A stretch of 64,000 nucleotides of DNA, from the NCBI GenBank assembly GCA_017398045.1, contig JAFQHI010000017.1:107145-171144 (forward strand), written 5' to 3'. This stretch comes from Alistipes sp. (GTDB lineage: Bacteria; Bacteroidota; Bacteroidia; Bacteroidales; Rikenellaceae). The notes below the pieces were generated by a model. The model was not told the origin of the DNA, made no database searches, and was given only the letters and a program-made list of their open reading frames with translations. Both the position numbers and the translations under genes were made by a program. Of this stretch, positions 42,639 through 50,144 are shown in pieces (position 1 is the stretch's first letter; each line of letters starts with the position of its first letter).

Positions 42639-42950
42639 TTATTTGCCCTCCTTGTAGAAGAGTTCGTCATCGACAAACTCCTCCGTAGCGATAATCGTCG
42701 GCTTCGGCAGACGCTCGTAGTAGCGCGAAATCTCAATCTGCTCGCGGTTCTCGAAGGTCTCCTCCATCGTATCGGTGGGCGACGAGAAGTCGGCCAGCTT
42801 GCGCGTAAGCTCGCTCTTCAGCTCGCTCGAAATCTGGTTGGCGCGGCGGGCGATGATGTTAATCGACTCATAGATGTTGCCGGTCTCCTTGTCCAGGTCC
42901 ACCAACTTGCGCGTAACGGTGTTGTTCGGAATGTTCTTCTTGATTTCCAT
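42639..42950 (-). CDS. rpoZ: RNA polymerase omega subunit (RpoZ)
   Basis: A 103-residue acidic-to-neutral protein with ESINIIARRANQISSELK (about residues 28-45), the core of the omega family. It is longer at the C-terminus than E. coli omega, as usual in Bacteroidetes. It helps fold and assemble beta prime in RNA polymerase. It lies between bamD and coaBC in the common Bacteroidetes order. Confidence 0.85.
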   Translation of the reverse strand: MEIKKNIPNNTVTRKLVDLDKETGNIYESINIIARRANQISSELKSELTRKLADFSSPTDTMEETFENREQIEISRYYERLPKPTIIATEEFVDDELFYKEGK

Positions 42951-43003
42951 GTTCGTATGATGTTTTTTTGTTTGTCTTTAATGAGGCGGGAGGACTGAAA
43001 CAG

Positions 43004-43831
43004 CTACAACTCCTCGGCCGTATTGCCCTCGCCGTTGCGGTCGAGGTAGTCGCGGGCATTCTCGGCCCACTTATCCACCTGCTTGCGATGCTTCGATTCG
43101 GGGAACTCCTCGCAGAACGAGAGGTAGGAGTCGAGCATCGAGAGGTAACGGTCGGTCTGCTTGGCGGCAATCGAGTTCTCGGCCAGGCGATAGGCAGAAT
43201 CGACAATCAGATACATGATTTCCTCGCGGTACTTGCTCTCGGGATAGGTGCGCAGGGCATTTTTAAGGGCGACGATGGCCGACTTGAAACGCCCGATTTT
43301 GTAGTAGGTATAGGCGTTCAGATAGGTCTTTTCGTGCAGACGCTCCGTCAGCTCGTCGTTGATTTTTTTGAACTCCTCCACCTTGTCGCTCTCGGGATAG
43401 CGGGCGATGAACTCGTTGATGGCGATGATGGCCTTGCTCGTCATCGTCTGGTCGCGCGACGAACCGGGCGACATTCGGTAGAAACAGTCGGCATACATAC
43501 CCTCGGCATCTTCGATAAAGACGCTGCGACCGAAGCGACGACGGAAGTCGTCGAGGAGCTGCGAGGCGGTATCGTAGTCCGTGTTCTTGTATTTGCAATG
43601 GGCGTTGAAGAAGGCAATCGAGTCCTCGCGTGCCGTACCCAGATAGACCGGTGCCACGCTCTCGAAGAGGGTCGAGGCGCGGTTCCACTTCTCCTTGCCG
43701 TAAAATTCGAGTGCCTTGGCGTAGATATCGTCGGGCTTGCCCTCCTTAATCAGGGCATTGATTCCGGCACAATGGGTCAGTGCAAGAAGGACCACCACGG
43801 CCGTCAAAAGCTTAAAAAAAGTCTGCTTCAT
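43004..43831 (-). CDS. bamD: Outer-membrane assembly lipoprotein BamD
   Basis: A 275-residue lipoprotein of the BAM complex that inserts barrels into the outer membrane. The signal peptide ends in LLALTHC (Cys near residue 21), followed by repeated helix pairs of TPR type (AKALEFYGKEKWNRASTLFE; AFFNAHCKYKNTDYDTASQ). The start at 43831 gives MKQTFFKLL; longer in-frame codons upstream pass through the promoter and are rejected. First gene of the bamD-rpoZ-coaBC-recN block. Confidence 0.92.
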   Translation of the reverse strand: MKQTFFKLLTAVVVLLALTHCAGINALIKEGKPDDIYAKALEFYGKEKWNRASTLFESVAPVYLGTAREDSIAFFNAHCKYKNTDYDTASQLLDDFRRRFGRSVFIEDAEGMYADCFYRMSPGSSRDQTMTSKAIIAINEFIARYPESDKVEEFKKINDELTERLHEKTYLNAYTYYKIGRFKSAIVALKNALRTYPESKYREEIMYLIVDSAYRLAENSIAAKQTDRYLSMLDSYLSFCEEFPESKHRKQVDKWAENARDYLDRNGEGNTAEEL

Positions 43832-43867
43832 CTGCTTGTTTGATTTTGCTAAATGCGCATTATCGCG

Positions 43868-43899
43868 CAAAGTTACGCAAAAAGTAACGAATAGCCAAA
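43868..43899 (-). promoter_or_regulatory. Promoter of the bamD operon
   Basis: Minus strand TTTG (43896-43899), 20 bp, TAACTTTG (43868-43875), 37 bp before the bamD ATG. Full consensus match. Confidence 0.85.
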
Positions 43900-44023
43900 T
43901 AAAAATCGTATCCGAAGGATATTTTGTCACACAAAAAAGCTTGCTTTTATACGAAACTTTTCGCAACTTTGCGGTAAGCAAGCGGGGCTGTTTCAGCTTC
44001 GACACACCAAAAACTGCGTAATT

Positions 44024-44182
44024 ATGACTTACCAAATTGCAGGAGTTCTCCTATCGGCGATGCTTATCCTCCTCGGACTTATGACCAAGACTTCAACCTG
44101 GCTGTTGGCAGGTGTCGTACTGCTGATTTGCACGATGGGCCTTATCCTCGGTGTGCGACTGCGTAAAAAGAGCCGGAAATAG
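44024..44182 (+). CDS. Small two-helix membrane protein, function unknown
   Basis: A 52-residue frame beginning MTYQIAGVLLSAML with two hydrophobic stretches (about residues 5-20 and 25-45) separated by KTST, and a basic tail RLRKKSRK. It is divergent from bamD and followed by a strong terminator about 30 bp later, as expected for a real single-gene unit. The upstream region has CAACTTTG (43964-43971), one base off the -7 consensus. Codon use is like the neighbours. I do not recognise a family; small membrane proteins of this kind can be toxins, regulators of transporters or general envelope factors. Confidence 0.6.
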   Translation: MTYQIAGVLLSAMLILLGLMTKTSTWLLAGVVLLICTMGLILGVRLRKKSRK

Positions 44183-44209
44183 GCCACGCGCAGGCTCCGC
44201 ATGAGTAAC

Positions 44210-44258
44210 AAAACAAGGAGGGTGTCCGAACTTTTCGGACGCCCTCCTTGTTTTGTTT
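44210..44258. terminator. Bidirectional terminator between convergent genes
   Basis: A stem of about 20 bp (44210-44230 with 44234-44254, one G-U pair) with a CTT loop; A-rich on the left and TTTTGTTTTC on the right. It serves the 52-residue gene and the opposing Spy-like gene. Confidence 0.88.
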
Positions 44259-44268
44259 TCGAAGCCCT

Positions 44269-44763
44269 TTAACGGCCCTGTCGCGCACCGCCTCGCTGCG
44301 CACCGTTGCCGGTTGCCCGACCCATCGGATGGCCTTGACGATGACGCTGTTGCATCCGCTCACCCTGCTGCTGCTCGAAGTTGTAGAGCTGCTGCACCTG
44401 ACGCGGTGAGAGAACCTCACGGAAGCGGGGATAGAACTGCTCTCTCACGTCGAGAATAGCGCGACTCATCGCAAAGCGATTCAGGATATTCTTCTCGATT
44501 TGCTCATCGGTCGGCTTCTCCCCCTTTTCGGGGCGCACGGCCTTAAATTCGTTGCGAATTTCGCGCATCCGCGTATTGTACTCGGCATAGATTTCCGAGA
44601 AACGCTCGATGCTCTTTTCCCCCTCGAGGCCGAGTCGCTCGACAAGCTGATTTTTGCGCTCCTCGGGCGAGGGCATCGGTCGGTTGGGTTGCGGCCGTTG
44701 GGCCAGGCTCTGCCCCGTGATGCACACAAGGGCCAGTAGCAGCATAAAAACTCGTTTTGTCAT
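44269..44763 (-). CDS. Spy/CpxP-like small periplasmic protein
   Basis: A 164-residue protein with a signal peptide (MTKRVFMLLLALVCITGQSL, cleaved after AQ), then an all-helical, charged, Arg/Gln-rich body with EERKNQLVERLGL and LSPRQVQQLYNFEQQ, similar in pattern to the LTxxQ repeats of Spy/CpxP chaperones. The tail is G/R/Q-rich and probably disordered. It is downstream of the sigma/anti-sigma pair on the same strand, so it may be part of their envelope-stress response (inference). Confidence 0.6.
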   Translation of the reverse strand: MTKRVFMLLLALVCITGQSLAQRPQPNRPMPSPEERKNQLVERLGLEGEKSIERFSEIYAEYNTRMREIRNEFKAVRPEKGEKPTDEQIEKNILNRFAMSRAILDVREQFYPRFREVLSPRQVQQLYNFEQQQGERMQQRHRQGHPMGRATGNGAQRGGARQGR

Positions 44764-44801
44764 GGTCTATAAAATTAAAACAGTGAATAAATCATCATCT
44801 C

Positions 44802-45116
44802 TTATTCGTTGCAGGAGAGGAAGATATCGGCCTCGTAGAACTCGACCCACGACGAAAGTTCCTCATCGCCCATCTGCTCCGAGTAGGCATACAGCACCCC
44901 TTCGCCCGAGGTCGCTTCGACGGTGGCGTTTCGTACAAACACCCCCACGGCCAGACACGCCGCCGCGGCCACTGCGCCAAGCCACCATCCATAACGACGT
45001 TTTCTCGACCCGACGGTTCGTGCCGTCAGCACCGCTTGTTGTTGCTCGAAAAATCCTTCCGGCACCCGATAGGGCATCCGTTTGCCCATCTCTTTCCAAC
45101 CTGCTTCCATACACAT
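44802..45116 (-). CDS. Putative anti-sigma factor (short membrane protein)
   Basis: A 104-residue protein with a cytoplasmic N-terminal part (PYRVPEGFFEQQQ), one membrane segment (about residues 44-60, WWLGAVAAAACLAVGV) and an acidic outer tail. The start at 45116 lies 2 bp after the sigma-factor stop codon, so the genes are coupled. The pattern P-x-G-(F/Y)-F-E-x-Q/L near the N-terminus is common in small Bacteroidetes proteins encoded after ECF sigma factors. No sequence motif proves anti-sigma activity; the call rests on position and topology. Confidence 0.6.
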   Translation of the reverse strand: MCMEAGWKEMGKRMPYRVPEGFFEQQQAVLTARTVGSRKRRYGWWLGAVAAAACLAVGVFVRNATVEATSGEGVLYAYSEQMGDEELSSWVEFYEADIFLSCNE

Positions 45117-45118
45117 TC

Positions 45119-45610
45119 TTATCTGGTTAAATAGGCCTCGATGCGTTGCGTCGCGTGGTGGTAGGCCACACGGCAACTCTGTGGCGTGGAGTCGATGATG
45201 CGGGCAATCTCCTCGTAGCTCATCTCGTCGTAATAACGCAACGTAAAGACCGTGCGCTGTTGCTCGGAGAGCGTAAGCAGTGCCTGCTGAAACCGCACAA
45301 GCCCCTCCTCCTCGTAATCGACATAGGTGCTGCTTTTCAGCCTGCCCAACAGCAATTGGGATATCTCCTCGGTCGAGAGGGGTTTTATCCGATTGCGGTT
45401 CAGGTGGCGATAGGCGATGTGGGTGGCTATTTTATAGAGCCAAGCCCGCGCAGCCTCCTCTTTTTGCAGCGTATCGAACTTCTGCCATGCACGGATGAAG
45501 GTCTCCTGCAACAAATCACGCGCATCCTCGTGCGTGACGACCAAACGACGCAGGTGCCAATAAAGCGGCTCCTGATAGGTCTCGATAAGCTTTTTGAAGT
45601 CCAACATCAT
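45119..45610 (-). CDS. ECF-type RNA polymerase sigma factor
   Basis: A 163-residue sigma-70 family protein with region 2 (EDARDLLQETFIRAWQKFD, residues about 31-49) and region 4 (LTLSEQQRTVFTLRYYDEMS and YEEIARIIDSTPQSCRVAYH, about 112-155). The start is placed at MMLDFKKL (45610); an ATG 11 codons upstream is possible. It directs polymerase to a small stress regulon. It is followed by a membrane protein gene and a Spy-like gene, suggesting control of envelope stress. Confidence 0.88.
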   Translation of the reverse strand: MMLDFKKLIETYQEPLYWHLRRLVVTHEDARDLLQETFIRAWQKFDTLQKEEAARAWLYKIATHIAYRHLNRNRIKPLSTEEISQLLLGRLKSSTYVDYEEEGLVRFQQALLTLSEQQRTVFTLRYYDEMSYEEIARIIDSTPQSCRVAYHHATQRIEAYLTR

Positions 45611-45704
45611 TTTTGTGCATTTGCTGTCTGTTAAGATACACATTTCGTGTAAAAGTTAATGCCTTTGAGCAAAAAAAATCTTTTTTTATCTCTACGGCCG
45701 AAAA

Positions 45705-45736
45705 TTTGGAGAAGCAAAAAAAAGGTCGTACCTTTG
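45705..45736 (+). promoter_or_regulatory. Promoter of greA
   Basis: TTTG (45705-45708), 20 bp, TACCTTTG (45729-45736): a full match. The transcript leader before the ATG at 45823 is about 80 bases. Confidence 0.85.
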
Positions 45737-45822
45737 CGGTGTAATACATGAGGGTTCTGGCCTGTCACAGGGTCAGGATTCTTCTTTTTGTTGTGTTTGA
45801 CAAAACTAAAAAACTACATAAT

Positions 45823-46299
45823 ATGGCTAAAGAGATTATCTATCTGACTGCCGAGGGCTACAAGAAGCTCAAGGATGAGTTGGACCACATGCGTTCGGTC
45901 GAGCGTCCCGCCGCTTCGGCCGCCATCGCCGAGGCACGCGACAAGGGCGACCTGTCGGAGAATGCCGAGTATGACGCTGCCCGCGAGGCCCAGGGCCTGC
46001 TGGAGATGCGCATCGCCAAATTGGAGGACACGCTGGCTAATGCCCGCGTGATTGACGAGACCAAAATCGACAAATCCAAAGTGCAGATTTTGAGCAAGGT
46101 AACCCTGCTGAACAAGAACAACAACAAGCAGGTAACCTACACCATCGTTGCCGAGCATGAGGCCAACCTTCGCGAGGGCAAACTCGCCATCGGTACACCC
46201 ATCGCCAAGGCACTTCTGGGTCACAAGAAGGGTGATTCGGTCGAGGTAACCGTACCGGCCGGTGTCATCACCTTCGAAATCCTCGACATCACGATATAA
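45823..46299 (+). CDS. greA: Transcription elongation factor GreA
   Basis: A 158-residue factor that rescues backtracked RNA polymerase by stimulating transcript cleavage. The N-terminal coiled coil includes [15 protein letters not shown] and the acidic tip [21 protein letters not shown] region (about 40-60); the C-terminal FKBP-like domain ends with [13 protein letters not shown]. The start at 45823 gives [12 protein letters not shown]; the longer frame lies in the leader. A hairpin follows. Confidence 0.95.
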   Translation: MAKEIIYLTAEGYKKLKDELDHMRSVERPAASAAIAEARDKGDLSENAEYDAAREAQGLLEMRIAKLEDTLANARVIDETKIDKSKVQILSKVTLLNKNNNKQVTYTIVAEHEANLREGKLAIGTPIAKALLGHKKGDSVEVTVPAGVITFEILDITI

Positions 46300-46329
46300 T
46301 AGAGACGGAACCCTCCGCATATCGCTCGC

Positions 46330-46373
46330 AAGCCCCGAATGGGTAGTACCCGATGTACGCCCATCCGGGGCTT
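46330..46373 (+). terminator. Hairpin after greA
   Basis: AAGCCCCGAATGGG (46330-46343) pairs with CCCATCCGGGGCTT (46360-46373) with one mismatch; the loop holds GTAC twice and can extend the stem. Only a weak T stretch (ACTTTAT) follows. Confidence 0.65.
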
Positions 46374-46463
46374 ACTTTATAAAGCCCGAAAACTCCCCTC
46401 CCCCAACAGCAAAAAAGCGACAGGAAGGTTGCCGAACCCAAGAGCCGACCGCTACCATTTTTT

Positions 46464-46493
46464 TTTGTTTTTTCGAAATTTGTACTATCTTTG
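46464..46493 (+). promoter_or_regulatory. Promoter of rho
   Basis: TTTG (46464-46467), 18 bp, TATCTTTG (46486-46493), 68 bp before the rho start. Spacing is 2 bp shorter than the others in the window. Confidence 0.7.
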
Positions 46494-46561
46494 CATCAGA
46501 ATCCCGATGCGAGAGCAGTCGCTCCGCAAAAAATCCCGAAACAATTTGCCCTAAAGACAAT

Positions 46562-48214
46562 ATGCAAGATTTAGCAGCACTCGAGGCGAAAAGTCTGCCC
46601 GAGTTGAAACAGATTGCCAAAGCTCTCGGCATCGACGCACGATTGCGCCGCAGCGAACTCATTCGCCTCATCAGCGGAGGTGCAGCCCCCGCCAAGGAGC
46701 AAACCGAGGCCACGGCACCGGCTCCTGCCGAACTGCCGTCCGAGCCGGCCGAACAGACCGAACAGAAACGTCGCGGTCGTCGTCCCCGCTTGCAGCGCAT
46801 CGAGCCGAACGAGGCCACGCCCCGGGCCGCAACAGATGAGGCGCAAGCGGCTGAAACACCGACCGAAACGCCCGCTGCACTGGCAGCCGAGCAAACGCAG
46901 CGCGAACCCAAGCGTCGCGGTCGCAAGCCCAAGCAACGCATCGAGGCGGTGACACCCCATGAGCCGTCCACGAACGAGCCGACAGAGGCCCCCTCCGCAA
47001 CATCGCACCACCCCGCTACGCAACCCGCCTCCCCGCAACGCTGGCAGCCGATAAACCGCACGGCACTCGACGAGGAGGTGATTACCAAAGATGATTTCGT
47101 GGGCGAAATCGAGGGTGAGGGTGTGCTGGAAATCATGCAGGACGGCTTCGGATTTCTCCGCTCGGCCGACTACAACTACCTCAACTCGCCCGACGATGTC
47201 TATGTTTCCCCCTCGCAAATCAAGCTCTTCGGTCTCAAAGCCGGTGATACGGTGAGCGGTTCGATTCGTCCGCCGCGCGAGGGTGAGAAGTATTTCCCGC
47301 TGGTGCGCGTAGATGAAATCAACGGTCTGAAACCCGAATTTGTCCGCGACCGCGTGCAGTTCGAATACCTCACGCCCCTCTTCCCCAGCGAGAAATTCTG
47401 CCTTACGGGCAACGGCCACAACTCGCTCTCGAATCGCGTGGTGGACCTCTTCTCGCCCATCGGTAAGGGCCAGCGCGCACTGATTGTCGCCCAGCCCAAG
47501 ACGGGTAAGACGATGCTTTTGCAATCCATCGCCAATGCCATTGCCGACAACCACCCCGAGGTCTATATGATTGTCCTGCTGATTGACGAACGACCGGAGG
47601 AGGTGACCGAGATGGCCCGCAACGTAAAGGCCGAGGTGGTGGCTTCGACCTTCGATGAGCAGGCCTCGCGCCACGTAAAGGTGGCCGAGATGGTCCTCGA
47701 GAAGGCAAAACGCATGGTTGAGTGCGGCCACGATGTGGTTATTTTCCTCGACTCCATCACCCGTTTGGCTCGCGCCTACAACTCCGTGCAGCCCGCCTCG
47801 GGTAAGATTCTCTCGGGTGGTGTGGATGCCAACGCCCTCCACAAGCCCAAGCGTTTCTTCGGTGCAGCCCGTAATACCGAGGAGCGCGGTTCGCTCACCA
47901 TCATCGCCACGGCCCTCATCGACACCGGTTCGAAGATGGACGAGGTAATTTTCGAGGAGTTCAAGGGTACGGGTAACATGGAGCTTCAGCTCGACCGTCG
48001 TCTGGCCAACAAGCGCATCTACCCCGCTGTAGACCCCATCGCCTCCAGCACGCGCCGCGAGGACCTCTTGTTGCCGCGTGAGGTGATGAATCGCACGTGG
48101 GTATTGCGCAAATACCTCTCGGATATGACCCCCGTTGAGGCGATGGAGTTCCTGCAAAAGCAGATGACCCTCTCGGAGACCAACGAGGAGTTCCTGGTAA
48201 CGATGAATCAATAA
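46562..48214 (+). CDS. rho: Transcription termination factor Rho with N-terminal insertion
   Basis: A 550-residue Rho, about 130 longer than E. coli Rho. Residues 1-40 are the Rho N-terminal SAP-like domain ([21 protein letters not shown]). Residues about 40-165 are a low-complexity Pro/Ala/Glu/Arg insertion with repeated [14 protein letters not shown] blocks. The RNA-binding domain starts near 180 ([17 protein letters not shown]), and the ATPase domain has Walker A AQPKTGKT and [18 protein letters not shown]. The start at 46562 follows its own promoter; codons further upstream overlap that promoter. Insertions like this are known in Bacteroides Rho and drive condensate formation there. Confidence 0.95.
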   Translation: MQDLAALEAKSLPELKQIAKALGIDARLRRSELIRLISGGAAPAKEQTEATAPAPAELPSEPAEQTEQKRRGRRPRLQRIEPNEATPRAATDEAQAAETPTETPAALAAEQTQREPKRRGRKPKQRIEAVTPHEPSTNEPTEAPSATSHHPATQPASPQRWQPINRTALDEEVITKDDFVGEIEGEGVLEIMQDGFGFLRSADYNYLNSPDDVYVSPSQIKLFGLKAGDTVSGSIRPPREGEKYFPLVRVDEINGLKPEFVRDRVQFEYLTPLFPSEKFCLTGNGHNSLSNRVVDLFSPIGKGQRALIVAQPKTGKTMLLQSIANAIADNHPEVYMIVLLIDERPEEVTEMARNVKAEVVASTFDEQASRHVKVAEMVLEKAKRMVECGHDVVIFLDSITRLARAYNSVQPASGKILSGGVDANALHKPKRFFGAARNTEERGSLTIIATALIDTGSKMDEVIFEEFKGTGNMELQLDRRLANKRIYPAVDPIASSTRREDLLLPREVMNRTWVLRKYLSDMTPVEAMEFLQKQMTLSETNEEFLVTMNQ

Positions 48215-48235
48215 CCTAAAACACAATAACCCAAA

Positions 48236-49006
48236 ATGAAGAAGATTTTATTGCTGATTGCCGGTGTAGCCCTCTCGCTCAATGCCTTTGCATGGGGTCA
48301 GAAGGGTCACGACATTGTCGCCTACATTGCCGAATGTCATCTGACGCCTGCCGCTGCCGAGCAGGTAGGCACGGTGCTGGGTGGCCGCTCGCTGGTTTAC
48401 TATTCGAATTGGATGGACAACGCCAGCCACACCCCCGAGTATGCCCACACGAAAACCTGGCACTACATGAACATCGACCAGGGCGAGACCCTCGAGACGC
48501 AACCGCGCCATCCCCAGGGCGATGTATTGACGGCCGTTAATTCGATTATCAAGGAGATAAAGCGAGGCAAGTGGAGCGAGAAGGAACATTTCGACGGCCT
48601 GCGTATGCTGATTCACCTCGTGGGCGATATGCACTGCCCGATGCACGCAGGACGCTCGACCGACCTGGGTGGTAACCGTGTGCCGGTGCTGTTCTTCAAC
48701 CGCGAGACCAACCTCCACTCGATTTGGGACTCGTCGCTCGTCGAGTCGGCCCACAATTGGAGCTACTCGGAGTGGCAGTGGAACATCGACCGCGTATCGG
48801 ACGAGTTTGCCGCCCAGGTGCAACAGGGCAGCCCCGAGGAGTGGTTCGCACAGACCGTGCGCATTGCCCAAAAGGTCTATGAGGTGACGCCCGAGGGTGC
48901 CAAAATCTCGTACGACTACATCAACGCCATGACCCCCGTCATCGAGCAGCAGCTGCTGCTGGGCGGTCTGCGTCTGGCTGCACTGCTGAACGAGCTGTAT
49001 CAGTAG
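48236..49006 (+). CDS. S1/P1-type nuclease
   Basis: A 256-residue secreted zinc nuclease. After the signal peptide (MKKILLLIAGVALSLNAFA) the mature protein would begin with WGQKGH, where the N-terminal Trp and His are zinc ligands in P1 nuclease. Other zinc ligands appear in SNWMDNA, THTKTWHY-like HTKTWHYMN, LIHLVGDMHCPMHAG and HSIWDSSLV. It degrades single-stranded nucleic acids outside the cell or in the periplasm, probably for nucleotide or phosphate scavenging. It lies 21 bp after rho, which is unusual company; a hairpin follows. Confidence 0.9.
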   Translation: MKKILLLIAGVALSLNAFAWGQKGHDIVAYIAECHLTPAAAEQVGTVLGGRSLVYYSNWMDNASHTPEYAHTKTWHYMNIDQGETLETQPRHPQGDVLTAVNSIIKEIKRGKWSEKEHFDGLRMLIHLVGDMHCPMHAGRSTDLGGNRVPVLFFNRETNLHSIWDSSLVESAHNWSYSEWQWNIDRVSDEFAAQVQQGSPEEWFAQTVRIAQKVYEVTPEGAKISYDYINAMTPVIEQQLLLGGLRLAALLNELYQ

Positions 49007-49017
49007 GCAAACCAACA

Positions 49018-49065
49018 CAAAAAAAGCGAGGGCGTGTTCAACAAAAGTTTGGACACGCCCTCGCT
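49018..49065 (-). terminator. Terminator between the nuclease and AraC genes
   Basis: AGCGAGGGCGTGT (49025-49037) pairs with ACACGCCCTCGCT (49053-49065). On the minus strand it is followed by TTTTTTTG, so it mainly ends the AraC transcript. Confidence 0.85.
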
Positions 49066-49079
49066 GTATTGGATGCTCG

Positions 49080-49931
49080 CTACTTCATCTTCTGACGGAA
49101 GTGCGAGGGTGACTCGCCCGTATGTTTGCGGAAGAATCGACCGAGATAGCTCTGGTCGGGGAAGTGGAGCCGATAAGCAATCTCCTGCACCGAGAGGTCG
49201 GTGGTTTGCAACAGAGTCTTGATTTCAAGAATCACCATGTGGTCGATAATGGCCTTGGCCGTGTTGCCCGTCACCGAGCGGACGATGGTCGAGAGGTAGC
49301 GGGTCGATATGCAGAGCTGCTCGGCATAGTAGGCCACCTCACGCTCCTCGCCGTAGTGGAGACCCACAAGCTCCATGAAGCGGGCAAAAATCTCCTGCTG
49401 GCGCGAACTGCTCGATTCGGGCGTGAGGTGTTCGCCCGGTGTGCGCAAGGCACGGTCGTAGGCCTCCAGCAGGGCATTTTGCAGGCGGTTTTTGATAATG
49501 ATGTTACGGAAACGGTTATCGCGGTCGTTGTAGGTGTATTCGATGATGCGAAACCACATATCCACCTTGCGGAAACCGATGGCATCGAGTTGTTGAAGCG
49601 GACTCTGCTTCAGCATCCGCATAAATTCGATGGGGATACGATAGGCCGCCTCGGCAAACAGCTCGGCCGAGAAGGCAAAGAAGCGCACCTCGCAGTCGGC
49701 CGAGCGGTGCGTACAACGCAGGATGGTTCCCGGCAGCAGGAACATCGAGTGGTTGCGCTTCAGGGTAAACGGACGCTCGTCCATGTGCAGTGTTACGCGA
49801 CCCTTGCAACAGAGCAGCACGGCTCCCGAATCCAGGCGGTCGGCGTGCTGTTCAAAATAGGCCAAGTTGGTTTCGCCAATCGAAAATTTTTCGTCGGCGA
49901 CCATATGCAACGGATTGTTCAAACTATTCAT
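49080..49931 (-). CDS. AraC family transcriptional regulator
   Basis: A 283-residue regulator with an N-terminal cupin-like sensing domain (about 1-150) and a C-terminal pair of helix-turn-helix motifs (about 180-280; STRYLSTIVRSVTGNTAKAI, LSVQEIAYRLHFPDQSYLGR and FFRKHTGESPSHFR). The ligand is unknown. It is divergent from the tricorn-like protease gene with about 210 bp between them, so it could control that operon or only itself. Confidence 0.9.
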   Translation of the reverse strand: MNSLNNPLHMVADEKFSIGETNLAYFEQHADRLDSGAVLLCCKGRVTLHMDERPFTLKRNHSMFLLPGTILRCTHRSADCEVRFFAFSAELFAEAAYRIPIEFMRMLKQSPLQQLDAIGFRKVDMWFRIIEYTYNDRDNRFRNIIIKNRLQNALLEAYDRALRTPGEHLTPESSSSRQQEIFARFMELVGLHYGEEREVAYYAEQLCISTRYLSTIVRSVTGNTAKAIIDHMVILEIKTLLQTTDLSVQEIAYRLHFPDQSYLGRFFRKHTGESPSHFRQKMK

Positions 49932-49955
49932 GATGGGAGTTCATGTTTGTCACCG

Positions 49956-49963
49956 CAAAGGTA
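49956..49963 (-). promoter_or_regulatory. Promoter -7 element of the AraC gene
   Basis: Minus strand TACCTTTG, 24 bp before the ATG. No clear -33 TTTG. Confidence 0.6.
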
Positions 49964-50089
49964 TAATAAGTTTTGCTACGGCGTACCATTTTATTCCGAA
50001 AAGTGCCAAAAATAGGGCGTTCAACGCGCTTTTTCGGTCCGTGTCGCAAGAAAAGAGGTACAAAAAGGCGGATTTTCGTAAATTCTTGC

Positions 50090-50097
50090 TATTTTTG
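50090..50097 (+). promoter_or_regulatory. Promoter -7 element of the protease/HTCS operon
   Basis: TATTTTTG, 47 bp before the ATG at 50145. No clear -33 TTTG, which would fit activator dependence. Confidence 0.6.
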
Positions 50098-50144
50098 TCT
50101 ATTCTCCGCATGGAGAAAAACCAAAAACCAAACACACGCATCCT

